Positions 1 to 10,220 of a stretch of 64,000 bases of DNA are shown here, in pieces. Within the stretch, counting starts at the first letter, position 1; each line of letters starts with the position of its first letter. A program made the translations under genes and the position numbers. The notes beneath the pieces were generated by a model. The model was not told the DNA's origin. It worked only from the letters and a program-made list of their open reading frames with translations, and did not search any database. The DNA comes from Bacillus smithii (GTDB lineage: Bacteria > Bacillota > Bacilli > Bacillales > DSM-4216), in the NCBI RefSeq assembly GCF_001050115.1, contig NZ_CP012024.1, forward strand, positions 3,246,001 through 3,310,000. Direction: 5' to 3'.

Positions 1-749
1 TCAAGAAATTGTTCATCAGGCACCGCAAGCGGGTCATATTTTTTCGAACCGATGGTAAATGACCATAAACCGCTTGGATACGTCGGGATATTGGCAAGAT
101 ACAATCTCGTAATCGGGAAGATTTCCTTTACGTCCTTCTGAACTTTGCGGATTAAATCGGCTTTGAACCAAGGGTTATCGGTTTGTGCGACAAAAATGCC
201 GTCCTCTTTCAGCGCTTTGGAAATTCCGGCGTAAAAGCCTTTTGTAAATAAATTGACTGCCGGTCCGACCGGTTCCGTTGAATCAACCATGATGACATCG
301 TATTCATTTTCACTTTGTGCGATATGCATAAAACCGTCGTCGACTTTTACTTCCACTCGTTCATCTTCCAACCCGGATGCAATCTCCGGCAAGTATTTCT
401 TGGAATACTCAATGACCTTGCCATCGATATCGACTAAAGTCGCTTTTTTCACATTCGGATGCTTGAGCACTTCACGGATTACACCGCCGTCTCCTCCACC
501 CACGACCAGAACGTTTTCCGGGTTTGGATGAGTAAACAACGGAACATGCGCCACCATTTCATGGTACACAAATTCGTCTCGTTGAGTGGTCATCACCATT
601 CCGTCGAGAAGAAGCATGTTTCCCCACTCTTCCGTTTCAACCATTTCCAAGTATTGGAAGTCCGTTTTCTCTGTATGTAAAGTCCGTTTGACCTTCATCG
701 TAATTCCAAAATTTTCCGTCTGCTTTTCAGTAAACCAAAGTCCAGCCAT
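1..749 (-). CDS. speE: Spermidine synthase (partial, C-terminus outside window)
   Basis: Reverse-strand frame open from an ATG at 749 to the window edge, so the C-terminus is missing. It reads [20 protein letters not shown] at the N-terminus and contains the spermidine synthase signatures [10 protein letters not shown] (nucleotide/dcSAM-binding loop), [16 protein letters not shown] and [18 protein letters not shown]. The enzyme transfers an aminopropyl group from decarboxylated S-adenosylmethionine to putrescine in the cytosol. A GGAAGCAGG ribosome site precedes the ATG. It is divergent from the class A PBP gene, as in B. subtilis, where speE lies next to ywhE/pbpG. A second, diverged SpeE paralogue sits at 19.4 kb. 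Confidence 0.95.
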   Translation of the reverse strand, partial: MAGLWFTEKQTENFGITMKVKRTLHTEKTDFQYLEMVETEEWGNMLLLDGMVMTTQRDEFVYHEMVAHVPLFTHPNPENVLVVGGGDGGVIREVLKHPNVKKATLVDIDGKVIEYSKKYLPEIASGLEDERVEVKVDDGFMHIAQSENEYDVIMVDSTEPVGPAVNLFTKGFYAGISKALKEDGIFVAQTDNPWFKADLIRKVQKDVKEIFPITRLYLANIPTYPSGLWSFTIGSKKYDPLAVPDEQFL

Positions 750-1081
750 TAACCTGCTTCCTTTCATTTTAAATTTGTTCTAAACATTTTCAGCCATTTT
801 TCTCATGAAACGATAGATTTTATCCATCGTTTAGCTTATTAGAATTCCCCATTCTTATCAAATTTACAAGATGGGAGTTTTCTGATTAAAAGAGTGGAAA
901 AACAATAAATCCTAAAAGAAAAAACCAAACATGTCAATCAGTATATTGGAAACTGCCAAAATTTCAAGAGTTTTTTTCTGCCTATGCCGCTCCTTTCACC
1001 TGCCGATGTTTAAAAAGCTGACTTTTTTTTCATACTAAAAAATGAGAGAAAACTGCTTTTATATACAAGCGGGGTGAAAAT
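750..1081. other. Divergent intergenic region speE / class A PBP
   Basis: Non-coding, AT-rich. It must hold the promoters of both flanking genes. I see no clear sigma-A promoter, riboswitch or strong hairpin. The PBP ribosome site GGGGTGAAA lies directly before 1082. Confidence 0.5.
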
Positions 1082-3139
1082 ATGGAAATTATCACAAATT
1101 CAAGATCCAGTAAAACCGTGAAATACTTTCGAGCTTTCTTCTTTATTTCCCTGCTTTTATTGATATTATTTTCGGCCGGAGTTCTCGCCATATTCTCCTA
1201 TGCAAAACTTTTAGGTCCTCCGCCGCTTTCAGTTCCTCAATCTACTCTTTTGTATGCGGACGACGGAACGTTAATAGGAGAATCCAACCGCGGAGAAAAA
1301 CGATATTGGGTGAAAATAGAGGACATTTCTCCTTACCTCCTCGATGCCACCGTTTCGATAGAAGACCAAAAGTTTTACGAACATCATGGGTTTGATTTAA
1401 AAAGAATTGCCGGAGCCGCTTTGGCTGATGTAAAAGCGATGTCCAAAGTTCAGGGAGCCAGCACCATTTCCCAGCAGTATGCCCGCAATTTATTTCTTCA
1501 TCACGACAAAACGTGGAACCGAAAATTGTTGGAAGCATTTTATACGATCCGCTTGGAAATGAATTACACAAAAAAACAGATTTTAGAAGGATATGTGAAC
1601 ACCATCTATTATGGCCACGGCGCATATGGGATTGAAGCAGCCAGCAAATTTTATTTCAATAAAGATGCGAAAGACCTTTCTCTCGCGGAAGCCAGTATGC
1701 TGGCCGGCATTCCTAAAGGCCCCAGCATCTACTCGCCGCTTATTTCTTTTCAAAAAGCGAAAGAACGTCAATTATTAATATTGCGCAAAATGGAGAAAGA
1801 CGGCTATATTACTGCCAAACAACGCCAACAGGCAGAAAAAGAGAAACTAACGATTGTCGGAAAACAATCGGATCCGAAAAACAATATAGCCCCTTATTTT
1901 CAAGATGTCGTCAAACAAAAGCTGAAAACGGATTTGGGCTTGGACGATCGAACGATTGAATTCGGCGGGCTTCGAGTCTATACAACCTTAAATTTGAAAC
2001 AGCAAAAACTGGCAGAAAAAGTAATCCAAAATCAAATCTCTCCAAACTCTCAAATACAGGTAGGGCTCGTGGCAATGGAACCGAAAACCGGCTACGTCAC
2101 CGCGCTTGTCGGAGGGCGCAATTATGAACAAAGCCCTTTCAATCGTGCTGTGCAAGCCATCCGGCAGCCGGGTTCCACTATGAAGCCCTTTCTCTACTAT
2201 GCTGCTTTGGAGCACGGCTTTACACCTGCCACAACGTTAAGAAGCGAATATACTGTTTTTCATTTCAACCATGGTCAAAACACCTACACACCGCACAATT
2301 TTAACGACCAGTATGCCAACCGTGAAATTACGATGGCACAAGCTTTAGCTGTATCGGACAATATTTACGCCGTCAAAACCAATATTTTTCTTAAGCCGAA
2401 AACATTGATCGAAACGGCCAAAAAATTCGGAATTACAACCCCATTGGAAAATGTCCCTTCTTTGGCACTTGGGACTTCCGGGGTCAAATTAATCGAAATG
2501 GTGAACGCCTACTCGATGTTTGCCAACGGAGGGAAACAAATCGAGCCCGTTTTTATCAAAAGAGTAGAAGACTCCCACGGAAATGTGATTTATGATAATC
2601 ACCCTTTGCAAAAGCAAATATTGGATAAACGTCTCGCTTTTGTGATGACCCATATGATGACGGGCATGTTCGATAAAAAATTAAACGGCTACGCAACGGT
2701 CACAGGAGCATCAATGCTGAAAGATCTGACAAGACCTTATGCCGGCAAATCAGGCTCGACTTCCGCCGATCATTGGATGATCGGCTTCTCCCCTCAGCTG
2801 ACAACAGGGATATGGACGGGATACGATAACGGAAAAGAAATAACATTAACAGAGGACAAGAAACTCGCGAAAAAAATTTGGGCCGCTTTTATGGAAAAAT
2901 CGTTAAAAGGGCAGCCTAAGAAATCATTCAAACCACCAAAAGGAGTGAAAGCGGTCGCCATCAATCCGCTGAACGGAAAACTGGCAACCAAAGACTGCCC
3001 CGTTTCCGTAAAGACTTATTTTGTTGCCGGAACCGAGCCGACCGAATATTGTACGGAACACTTGAAGAAAAAAGATCATTCAAATCCAACCAAAAAGAAA
3101 GAAGAAAAAAATTGGTTTCAAAGGTTGTTTGGCTTGTAA
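1082..3139 (+). CDS. pbpG: Class A penicillin-binding protein (PBP2d/PbpG-like)
   Basis: Bifunctional peptidoglycan glycosyltransferase/transpeptidase of 685 aa. A signal anchor spans about residues 15-41. The GT51 domain follows, with EDQKFYEHHG (catalytic Glu about 94), GASTISQQYARNLFL and a YVNTIYYG segment. The transpeptidase domain has the active-site STMK (Ser about 365), SDN and KSGS motifs, so both activities look intact. The C-terminal tail is Lys-rich. Position next to speE matches B. subtilis ywhE/pbpG, which encodes a forespore-expressed PBP involved in spore peptidoglycan synthesis; assignment to PbpG rather than another class A PBP rests on this synteny. An intrinsic terminator follows. 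Confidence 0.93.
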   Translation: MEIITNSRSSKTVKYFRAFFFISLLLLILFSAGVLAIFSYAKLLGPPPLSVPQSTLLYADDGTLIGESNRGEKRYWVKIEDISPYLLDATVSIEDQKFYEHHGFDLKRIAGAALADVKAMSKVQGASTISQQYARNLFLHHDKTWNRKLLEAFYTIRLEMNYTKKQILEGYVNTIYYGHGAYGIEAASKFYFNKDAKDLSLAEASMLAGIPKGPSIYSPLISFQKAKERQLLILRKMEKDGYITAKQRQQAEKEKLTIVGKQSDPKNNIAPYFQDVVKQKLKTDLGLDDRTIEFGGLRVYTTLNLKQQKLAEKVIQNQISPNSQIQVGLVAMEPKTGYVTALVGGRNYEQSPFNRAVQAIRQPGSTMKPFLYYAALEHGFTPATTLRSEYTVFHFNHGQNTYTPHNFNDQYANREITMAQALAVSDNIYAVKTNIFLKPKTLIETAKKFGITTPLENVPSLALGTSGVKLIEMVNAYSMFANGGKQIEPVFIKRVEDSHGNVIYDNHPLQKQILDKRLAFVMTHMMTGMFDKKLNGYATVTGASMLKDLTRPYAGKSGSTSADHWMIGFSPQLTTGIWTGYDNGKEITLTEDKKLAKKIWAAFMEKSLKGQPKKSFKPPKGVKAVAINPLNGKLATKDCPVSVKTYFVAGTEPTEYCTEHLKKKDHSNPTKKKEEKNWFQRLFGL

Positions 3140-3160
3140 CCAAACGGCCTGCCAACAGAA

Positions 3161-3190
3161 AAAGCCCGGAATCTGTCTACCGGGTTTTTT
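3161..3190 (+). terminator. Intrinsic terminator of the PBP gene
   Basis: Short GC stem (GCCCGG / CCGGGT) with a 10-nt loop followed by TTTTTT, 22 bases after the stop codon. Confidence 0.85.
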
Positions 3191-3290
3191 CGTGTCTTCA
3201 TTATTCTTAGTGGCAAACGGTTCGAACATCCTTGTTTTTTCTAACAACTATCTTAGATTTATAAAATAATCGTCGTTCCACACAAAAAAA

Positions 3291-3791
3291 TTATTGCAAG
3301 CCATTTTTCAATTGTTCGCTGGATCGCTCCCACATGCCTTTATCATGGCTTTCCAAAAAGTCTTTTAACACTTTTTTGGATTTGGCATCCATATGATCCA
3401 ATATAAAATGTCCCTTTAACGATTTATCCAATCGGTTCACATGTTCGGGCAAAGATTTGTAGCCTCTTCTTGTTTCTTGATTGACGGTCATTTCGCAAGC
3501 GGTCGCCCCGTAATAATAAGGTCCTTCTTCTCCTTGCTGGACGGTCACCCAAACGATCCAGTACGGTTTCCCATCCGGCACTTCTTCCTTATGAGGAGTA
3601 AATTTGATTCTCTTCTCTACTTCACTGCGCGCATGCATGGCGCCTAAATCGACAAACGCTTCACCCGCCTCCACGTCAATGATGACCGGTGAAACATTGT
3701 CTAGGCTTACCGCTCCTTTTCCGAATCCTCTATGGCCATCCAGTGGATCATTTTTGATAATATGAAACCCGATATTTTTCTTTTTCTCCAT
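3291..3791 (-). CDS. ywhD: YwhD family protein
   Basis: A 166-aa soluble protein of unknown biochemical function starting MEKKKNIGFHIIKNDPLDGH. I recognise it from sequence and from its position between pbpG and ywhC, as in B. subtilis. It has no signal peptide or membrane segment. GAGAGGTTGG precedes the ATG. The family is conserved in Bacillaceae; I see no catalytic motif. Confidence 0.85.
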   Translation of the reverse strand: MEKKKNIGFHIIKNDPLDGHRGFGKGAVSLDNVSPVIIDVEAGEAFVDLGAMHARSEVEKRIKFTPHKEEVPDGKPYWIVWVTVQQGEEGPYYYGATACEMTVNQETRRGYKSLPEHVNRLDKSLKGHFILDHMDAKSKKVLKDFLESHDKGMWERSSEQLKNGLQ

Positions 3792-3961
3792 GTATCCAAC
3801 CTCTCCTTGAACAAGATTTTATTCTCAATATATCGCAAACGCTTTCCATATCCAAACAGAGATTTTTTTCATTTTGAATTTACAGTTGAATCAAGCGGCT
3901 GCGCCATCCAAGCTGTGATTTGTCAACCATGCCTTCTCCATCGAATCTTCATCTTTCAAGA

Positions 3962-4168
3962 TCATTCTTTACTTTTTATCCCAGCTTCTAATTCTTCCAT
4001 TTCTAAATTCCATTTATCTCGTGTACTATACAATATTTCAAGGATGAAACTAGAAAAAGAATCTTGATTTTGATCGATTTCTTTTTTTAGTTTTCTGAGA
4101 TCTTCTCTCAATTTTTCGACTGCTTCTTTTTTCTCATCGATGGACAGATATTCATAAATTTTTCTCAT
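3962..4168 (-). CDS. Small hypothetical protein with coiled-coil character
   Basis: A 68-aa protein starting MRKIYEYLSIDEKKEAVEKL. It is rich in Lys, Glu and Leu with heptad-like spacing, so it is probably helical. It has no signal peptide or known motif. AAGGGCGG lies upstream of the ATG at a usable distance. It sits between ywhD and ywhC on the same strand. The function is unknown; the frame, composition and ribosome site make it a plausible real gene. Confidence 0.6.
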   Translation of the reverse strand: MRKIYEYLSIDEKKEAVEKLREDLRKLKKEIDQNQDSFSSFILEILYSTRDKWNLEMEELEAGIKSKE

Positions 4169-4276
4169 TCCATAACCGCCCTTTTTCAGTCAATGAACAT
4201 AATAGCGGCAATCAAGCCATAGCCTTGCAATGGCATCTACAATTAGCAACGACTATGTACTTGTTATTCGCACATT

Positions 4277-4930
4277 TTAAAAAAACGGAGAAAACAACGA
4301 ACTAAACCCTTGCAAAATCGCCGGCACTACCATATTGAAGAGGGGATGAATCGTATAACGGTCAAGCGGAGTAATGACTAAAATTAAAAAGATCAGCGCC
4401 CCATATTGCTCATACTGGCTCATTTTGACCCGAAAAGACGGTGTTGCAAGATCTTCAATAATGCGATATCCATCCAGTGGCGGAAACGGCAGCAAATTAA
4501 AGACAAAAAGAACAAGATTCAGCCACAACATCATATTTAATAAATCCACGAAAAACTGCGGCAATGCGGAACCACTTCCGGAACGGATGAAAAAAAACAT
4601 GATCACATAAGAGAGAAACGCAATCAAAAAATTGCTCAAAGGTCCGGCAATCGATACGAGAACACCGGCCAGCCTTGGGTTATGAAAGCGGCTGCGGTTG
4701 ACAGGTACGGGACGCGCCCATCCGAAACCAGCAATCAAAAGAAACAACGTTCCGATCAGGTCCAAGTGCGATACCGGGTTTAATGTTAATCTTCCTTCAT
4801 CTTTGGCCGTAGAATCACCAAATTTATAAGCAACAGCAGCATGTGCAAATTCATGCACCGTAAAAGCCACCACTAAAGAGATAATGACAAACGGAAGTTC
4901 CTGAAACGAATAAGCAAAAAAACGATCCAA
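4277..4930 (-). CDS. ywhC: YwhC, site-2-protease family (M50) membrane metalloprotease
   Basis: A 217-aa polytopic membrane protein. HEFAHA near residues 26-31 is the HExxH zinc site in membrane segment 1, and NLLPFPPLDG supplies the third zinc ligand motif of M50 proteases. About six hydrophobic segments are visible. The start is TTG at 4930 after AAAGGAG. B. subtilis YwhC occupies the same place. The natural substrate is unknown; intramembrane proteolysis is inferred from the family. Confidence 0.9.
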   Translation of the reverse strand: MDRFFAYSFQELPFVIISLVVAFTVHEFAHAAVAYKFGDSTAKDEGRLTLNPVSHLDLIGTLFLLIAGFGWARPVPVNRSRFHNPRLAGVLVSIAGPLSNFLIAFLSYVIMFFFIRSGSGSALPQFFVDLLNMMLWLNLVLFVFNLLPFPPLDGYRIIEDLATPSFRVKMSQYEQYGALIFLILVITPLDRYTIHPLFNMVVPAILQGFSSLFSPFF

Positions 4931-5163
4931 ACTATCGACTCCTTTATTTGATGTTATTTTTAGACAGCCAAACTATTAGGAAAAATGACGGATGCTTCCC
5001 CTATTCAACGTGCATCTTTTGTTTTCCTGCCTTTTGAAAAACTTTCCTTTATCAACATCTTATACTAAAACTTTGAAAATTTTATCACAGATTGTTCTTT
5101 CCTTGCTGTTTCCAAAAGAAAAGCATAAAATCTGAGATAAGAAAGTATAAAGGAGTGATACAT

Positions 5164-5352
5164 ATGCCTTATGTAACCGTAAAAATGCTGGAAGGTCGTA
5201 CAGATGAACAGAAAAAAGCGCTGGTGGAAAAAGTCACGGAAGCAGTTTCAGAAACGACAGGAGCTCCGAAAGAAAAAGTGACTGTTTTTATTGAAGAAAT
5301 GTCCAAAAACCATTATGCCGTCGCCGGCAAACGCCTGAGCGATGAAAACTGA
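5164..5352 (+). CDS. ywhB: 4-oxalocrotonate tautomerase family protein YwhB
   Basis: A 62-aa tautomerase subunit reading MPYVTVKMLEGRTDEQKKAL. After Met removal, Pro-1 is the catalytic base, and the usual arginine (GRT) is present. Length matches the family, which forms hexamers. AAAGGAG precedes the ATG at 5164. It is divergent from ywhC. In Bacillus it has 2-hydroxymuconate tautomerase activity, but its physiological role is unclear. Confidence 0.92.
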   Translation: MPYVTVKMLEGRTDEQKKALVEKVTEAVSETTGAPKEKVTVFIEEMSKNHYAVAGKRLSDEN

Positions 5353-5360
5353 TCCCGGAA

Positions 5361-5394
5361 CGCCAAGCCTCACTGGGGCTTGGCGATTCCTTTT
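5361..5394. terminator. Bidirectional terminator between ywhB and ywgA
   Basis: Perfect 9-bp inverted repeat CGCCAAGCC / GGCTTGGCG with a 7-nt loop. The stop codon of the convergent ywgA lies in the loop region, and a T-rich tract follows on the plus strand. Confidence 0.8.
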
Positions 5395-5888
5395 AATTCT
5401 TCAATATACTGGTACGCTTTTTCAATTTCTTCTTCCGTATAGTTTTGCTTCTTTTTTAAGGTGAAAATTTTCTCCTTTACTTCTTCCTCGGACAAATGAT
5501 CGAAATACAAAACGGTAGATACCAGCTCCAGAAATCGGGCGCTTTGCTCATTCATATGGAGCACGCATTCTTTTAATTTAGGTATCTCCTCTTCATAAAG
5601 CTTTAAAAAATCCATTCCTTCTTTTGTAACGGTGTAGCGATATTGGTAATAGCCGCCTTTCTTTTCCTTTTCTTCATGAACAAATCCCATATTGCATAAT
5701 TCTTCCACTCTCAACGTCAGCTCTTCTGAATAGGGTCCATAAAAATGGAACTGAAACTTTTCTTGAAAAGGAAAGGATATTTTCTTGGCAATGTAAATCA
5801 TTTTTTGCAATTTTTTTCGACCGATAATTTCCCCACAGGCGGAAAAGGCACTCATCAATTTGACATGTTCTTTTAACAACGTGGTCAT
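5370..5888 (-). CDS. ywgA: YwgA family protein
   Basis: A 172-aa soluble protein starting MTTLLKEHVKLMSAFSACGE. The first half resembles the winged-helix-like YwgA family (GRKKLQKMIYIAKK, then FHFYGPYSEEL), and the C-terminal part is helical and Glu/Lys-rich. GGAGTAGGAG precedes the ATG. It lies 29 bp downstream of ywfO and is probably cotranscribed. Function unknown. Confidence 0.85.
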   Translation of the reverse strand: MTTLLKEHVKLMSAFSACGEIIGRKKLQKMIYIAKKISFPFQEKFQFHFYGPYSEELTLRVEELCNMGFVHEEKEKKGGYYQYRYTVTKEGMDFLKLYEEEIPKLKECVLHMNEQSARFLELVSTVLYFDHLSEEEVKEKIFTLKKKQNYTEEEIEKAYQYIEELKGIAKPQ

Positions 5889-5917
5889 CTCCTACTCCAA
5901 AATTCCTTACTTACCAT

Positions 5918-7216
5918 TTAAATGTCCAGTATCTCGCGAATTTTTCGTTTGATCGACGGTTTTGAACGGTCATCTTTGAGGAAGTCGGCAGGATAATAGA
6001 GTTTATGATCCGTCCTCCTCTTTCCGGATATCGCGTCCACAATATCCGATTCTCTTGACAGTTCTCTTAATTCCCCGTTCCTCATCAGCAAATGAATGGG
6101 CAAACGTTCCTCTTCTTCACCTGGGCGATAAAAATCGTAAGGAAGATCTGATGACGAATCCAACACCAAGTAATAATCCGGATTGATTCCGGCCTTTCGA
6201 AACAACGACTCTAATTCACTGTATTTCTTATATTCTTTAGCCGGATCAAACTCGATATATTTGAAAAGATTCCTGTTGACAAAGCGATTGGCGAGATCCT
6301 TTAAAATCGGATCTTCCTCTTCCTGCCATATTTGGAAATAATAAAGGATAATGGATTCATCCAGCTTCAAATAATCTTCAAGGGTAATATCGCCTTGAAA
6401 CAAAGAATAGAAGTGAACGGGATCCTGTTTAAAAGAATAACCATTTCGATACAGTTCTTTTGCGCGGTGAAGAATTTTCGTCAACACCACTTCCGCACTT
6501 CGAGTCACAGGATGAAAATAAATTTGCCAATACATTTGATACCGGCTCATTATGTAATCTTCTACCGCATGCATGCCGCTGTATTTAAACACCACTTGAT
6601 CTTCCCGAGGCCGCATAACCCGCAGTATCCGCTCCATGTCAAAATGACCGTAGCTGACGCCGGTAAAATACGCATCTCTTTGCAAATAATCCATGCGATC
6701 CGCATCAATCTGACTGGAAATCAAACTGATAACCAACTTATTATGGTACGTTTTGGCTATCACTTCCGCCACTTTTTCAGGAAAATCGCTTCCCCCTCTT
6801 GAGAGGACTTGATGGATTTCCGTATCGCCGAGAATGATTTCTCTCGTAAATTGTTCATGATCCAAATCAAAGACTTTTTCAAACGAATGAGAAAAAGGTC
6901 CATGTCCGACATCATGGAGCAAGGCGGCGCAAAGCGAAAGTAGACGTTCTTCTTTATTCCACTCAGGTCGGCCATCAAACACATCATCGACAATTCTGCG
7001 GACGATTTCATAAACACCAAGTGAATGGCTGAAACGGCTGTGTTCTCCGCCGTGAAATGTCAAAAACGTTGTACCAAGCTGGCGGACTCTCCGCAGTCTT
7101 TGAAATTCTTTCGTTCCGATCAAATCCCAAATCATTTGGTCTCTTACGTGAATATACCGATGAACCGGGTCTTTAAACACTTTTTCTTCATCTAACTTTT
7201 TTTTGGAATAGTCCAT
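5918..7216 (-). CDS. ywfO: HD-superfamily phosphohydrolase YwfO
   Basis: A 432-aa soluble metal-dependent phosphohydrolase. The HD residues are visible in GGEHSRFSHSLGVYEI and LLHDVGHGPFSHSFE, with further His/Asp downstream (SQIDADRMDYL), as in SAMHD1-like dNTP triphosphohydrolases. I chose the start MDYSKKKL at 7216 because it gives about the length of B. subtilis YwfO; an in-frame ATG at 7249 would add 11 residues. B. subtilis YwfO has been described as a dNTP/nucleotide phosphohydrolase; the substrate here is inferred. Confidence 0.9.
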   Translation of the reverse strand: MDYSKKKLDEEKVFKDPVHRYIHVRDQMIWDLIGTKEFQRLRRVRQLGTTFLTFHGGEHSRFSHSLGVYEIVRRIVDDVFDGRPEWNKEERLLSLCAALLHDVGHGPFSHSFEKVFDLDHEQFTREIILGDTEIHQVLSRGGSDFPEKVAEVIAKTYHNKLVISLISSQIDADRMDYLQRDAYFTGVSYGHFDMERILRVMRPREDQVVFKYSGMHAVEDYIMSRYQMYWQIYFHPVTRSAEVVLTKILHRAKELYRNGYSFKQDPVHFYSLFQGDITLEDYLKLDESIILYYFQIWQEEEDPILKDLANRFVNRNLFKYIEFDPAKEYKKYSELESLFRKAGINPDYYLVLDSSSDLPYDFYRPGEEEERLPIHLLMRNGELRELSRESDIVDAISGKRRTDHKLYYPADFLKDDRSKPSIKRKIREILDI

Positions 7217-7703
7217 CTCACTGCGCACAGAAGACCCCCACTGTTCCATAATAGCCAGGATAAAGCTCCGTAAAAGCAGGGGGAGGAATGAGTGTTGTGC
7301 AATGGCAAAACACTCCTGTACTTCCTCCTTTCAAATTAAAATATGGTGAAATAAAAACGGATTGAACAATGACGTATGATCCGTTCATTAGATAAACGGG
7401 AGCAGCACTAGTTGTCCTGCAACCAAAAATGGAAAAACATCCTTTATAATCCCAAAAAAACGAAAAGACTTTGCAAAGATCCTTTTATATACAAAATATC
7501 CTATCGCGGGACATCAGGATGTTTGCATCAAAAGCTTTTCTTATGCCAACACCCACGTCATTTGAACGAAACGCAAGGAATTCTCTTTCCTCATCAAACC
7601 TATTTCTATTGTATCAGCAAACAGACTTTTGCGAATCCCCCGTCTTCCATCCCAGATAATGAAAAATCACCTTTTCCGTTTGGAATGAGGTGACACGTTT
7701 CAT
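7217..7703. other. Gene-poor interval between yuzB and ywfO
   Basis: AT-rich with no credible gene. The ywfO promoter must lie near 7250-7350 on the minus strand, but I see no convincing -35/-10 pair or hairpin. Confidence 0.4.
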
Positions 7704-7925
7704 CTATTTTAGTCTTTTCTTTACTTTTTCTATCAATTCATCTTCCGTTAATGCTGCAACCGGGCGGTTATTCACAAAGGTGAACGTTTTTTTGCGGCCT
7801 GGACCGCAGTAGGATTGGCAGCCGATTTTAATCTCTGCATCGGGATCCAAGGCTTTTAGCTTAGGCAGCAACGTTTTCAAATTGACAGCCTGACAGTCAT
7901 CGCAAACACGAAATTCGTTTGCCAT
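7704..7925 (-). CDS. yuzB: YuzB family protein (DUF1450)
   Basis: A 73-aa protein [20 protein letters not shown]. It carries CDDC near the N-terminus, [13 protein letters not shown] in the middle and a helical C-terminus. The Cys pairs suggest a thioredoxin-fold or metal-binding protein, as annotated for DUF1450. ATG at 7925 is preferred because GAAGGGA lies 9 nt upstream; an in-frame TTG at 7934 overlaps that spacing. Function unknown. Confidence 0.85.
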   Translation of the reverse strand: MANEFRVCDDCQAVNLKTLLPKLKALDPDAEIKIGCQSYCGPGRKKTFTFVNNRPVAALTEDELIEKVKKRLK

Positions 7926-8225
7926 TCCATACAATCCCTTCTGTTTTGTCTCTTAAAGCTATCGGTATTTTACCCCTTAATTTAGCAGTTTGCAAGTTCA
8001 ACGGGCAGCCTGTCTCGTTGGAAAAATCGTGATTTCTTATCATGTTCTGCGAATGGGAGACGGGATGATAGACATATGAAAAGGACTTTGATTCCCTCTC
8101 GAAAAACATGCCGGGCTCCTTTGTCTGAATTGAACGTGCTTTCTCTTTTTCATCCATAAAAAATCGTATCTGCTTTACGAATTCGTTTTATGATCCTGTT
8201 TCCCGGCTGTCGGCATCGTCAACAA
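7926..8225. other. Intergenic region upstream of yuzB
   Basis: No gene I can support. A frame on the minus strand (7897-8157) overlaps the yuzB start out of frame and has no family resemblance. Confidence 0.4.
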
Positions 8226-8251
8226 TAAAAAAATCCCCATTTATATGGGGA
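8226..8251 (-). terminator. Terminator of the rbs operon
   Basis: Inverted repeat TCCCCAT / ATGGGGA around 8234-8251 with a run of seven Ts on the minus strand, 17 bp after the rbsB stop. Confidence 0.88.
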
Positions 8252-8267
8252 CCTGAAAAGCAAATAT

Positions 8268-9203
8268 TTATTTCATTTTTGATACGTTCTCTTTTGTAAC
8301 GAGCTTTAACGGTACAGCAATTTTCTTTTCTACTTTCTTTCCTTGTAAAACATCAATGGCTGCCTGTACGGACTTTTGACCAATCAGTTCCGGCTGTTGA
8401 GCCACGGTAGCAGATAATTTCCCTTTTTTGATGGCTTTGATCGCATCGTCATTTCCATCGAATCCAATGACTACAATATCGCGGCCTGAACTTTTGATCG
8501 CCTCGATAGCGCCTAATGCCATTTCATCATTATGCGCAAATACCGCTTGAATATTTTTTTGAGCTTGTAAAATATTTTCCATTACATTTAAGCCTTTGGA
8601 TCGGTCGAAATCGGCAGCTTGCCGCGCGACAATATCCAGTTTTTTATCTGCAATACTATGGAATCCTGCACCGCGTTCACGTGTAGCAGAAGCACCTGGC
8701 TGACCTTCAAGTTCAACCACTTTTGCCTTTTCCCCAACTTGATCGATGATATAGTTTGCTGCCATTTTGCCGCCTTTTATATTATCAGAAGCTACAAATG
8801 TTGCGACATTTCCCTCGTCAGCTGAACGGTCGATCGTAATAACGGGTATCCCCATTTTATTAGCCGATTTCACAGCAGTCGAAATGGCTGCTGAGTCCGT
8901 TGGGTTAATGAGCAAAACGTCAACGCCTTGTTGAATTAAATCTTCGATATTATTGACTTGTTTGGTGGAATCATTTTGGGCATCTACGACTATGACATCC
9001 ATTCCTTTTTTCTTGGCTTCTTTTAAAATGCCATTTTTTAACGTGACAAAGAATGGGTTATTTAAAGTGGAAATACTGACGCCAATTTTCATGTCTTTTA
9101 AATGGTCTTTTTTGGCTGGTTTGGCCCAATTAGGAGGCTCAAGTGAACATGCGCTTAACAAGAGAACGATACACATCATCATTATGCCTGCTAATTTTTT
9201 CAT
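8268..9203 (-). CDS. rbsB: Ribose ABC transporter substrate-binding lipoprotein
   Basis: A 311-aa periplasmic-type sugar-binding protein. The start MKKLAGIMMMCIVLLLSACS at 9203 has AAGGAG 9 nt upstream. LLSAC is a lipobox, so the protein is predicted to be lipid-anchored outside the membrane. The mature part shows type I binding-protein motifs (IGVSISTLNNPFF, DAQND, DEMALGAIEAI, VIGFDGNDDA). It captures ribose for RbsAC. Last gene of the operon. Confidence 0.95.
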   Translation of the reverse strand: MKKLAGIMMMCIVLLLSACSLEPPNWAKPAKKDHLKDMKIGVSISTLNNPFFVTLKNGILKEAKKKGMDVIVVDAQNDSTKQVNNIEDLIQQGVDVLLINPTDSAAISTAVKSANKMGIPVITIDRSADEGNVATFVASDNIKGGKMAANYIIDQVGEKAKVVELEGQPGASATRERGAGFHSIADKKLDIVARQAADFDRSKGLNVMENILQAQKNIQAVFAHNDEMALGAIEAIKSSGRDIVVIGFDGNDDAIKAIKKGKLSATVAQQPELIGQKSVQAAIDVLQGKKVEKKIAVPLKLVTKENVSKMK

Positions 9204-9269
9204 TTTGATTTTCTCCTTCAATTACGATGTTATTTTCAAAACTTGATAGGTTTTCAAAAGATTGTTTCC

Positions 9270-10220
9270 TTATGCTTTTCTCCGATCAATTAAAACCGCT
9301 ATTAATATGACGACACCTTTTACAACTTGTTGGTAAAAGGAGGAAACCCCCAATAAGTTTAACCCGTTGTTTAATGTTCCAATTATGAGTGCTCCAATTA
9401 AAGTTCCGAAAATTCTACCTCTTCCCCCGGATAAACTGGTTCCACCTAAAACAACAGCGGCGATCGCATCCATTTCATAAGCCGTTCCCGCTGTCGGCTC
9501 TGCTGAATTTAATCGAGACGTTAAAATCGAACCGGCCAAAGCAGACATCGTACCTGCTAATCCATAAATCATCCATTTTACACGATTGACTTGAATACCA
9601 GAAATAATGGCCGCTTTTTCATTACCGCCAATGGCATATGTTTTGCGACCGAATGACGTCTTATGAAGAACAAACCATAAAATGGCGAAGGTAATGATCA
9701 TCGTAATCGCAGGAACAGGGATTCCCAGAAAGTATCCTTGCCCAAATAATTGAAAGGTGTAATGGTTCCCTAATCCTGTGATAGGGTTGCCGTCTGTGTA
9801 AACGAGCGTAAGTCCTCGATAAATCGTCATCGTTGCTAAAGTGGCAATAAAGGGTGCCATTTTTCCTTTCGTAATAAGCAATCCATTAAACATCCCCATG
9901 AGCGTACCGAGTAAAACACTAACGATGATGGCCAGAATAGGATCCATGCCTGATACAATCATTCCCGCCATTAAAGCACTTGAAATCGCTAACATCGATC
10001 CAACCGATAAGTCAATGCCACCGGTCAAAATAACAAACGTCATTCCAAAAGCAATTAATGCATTAATAGATACTTGTCGCAGTAGATTGAGTATATTTAA
10101 TGGTGCTAGAAAAGATGGATTTAAAATGGCTACAACTACGAACAATAGAACAAATGCAATCAACGGACCCAATTTTGAGAACACTTGCGACAATGGGCGT
10201 TTAGTTGTTTGTGTGTTCAT
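9270..10220 (-). CDS. rbsC: Ribose ABC transporter permease
   Basis: A 316-aa polytopic membrane protein with 8-10 hydrophobic segments. It shows RbsC/XylH family features: [12 protein letters not shown] after the second segment, and [13 protein letters not shown] near the C-terminus. It forms the translocation channel with RbsA. Its start overlaps the end of rbsA by 20 bp, which indicates translational coupling. Confidence 0.95.
   Translation of the reverse strand: MNTQTTKRPLSQVFSKLGPLIAFVLLFVVVAILNPSFLAPLNILNLLRQVSINALIAFGMTFVILTGGIDLSVGSMLAISSALMAGMIVSGMDPILAIIVSVLLGTLMGMFNGLLITKGKMAPFIATLATMTIYRGLTLVYTDGNPITGLGNHYTFQLFGQGYFLGIPVPAITMIITFAILWFVLHKTSFGRKTYAIGGNEKAAIISGIQVNRVKWMIYGLAGTMSALAGSILTSRLNSAEPTAGTAYEMDAIAAVVLGGTSLSGGRGRIFGTLIGALIIGTLNNGLNLLGVSSFYQQVVKGVVILIAVLIDRRKA

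Noticed and set aside
7897..8157. 86-residue minus-strand frame upstream of yuzB
   Set aside because: Overlaps the yuzB start out of frame, no ribosome site, no family resemblance.
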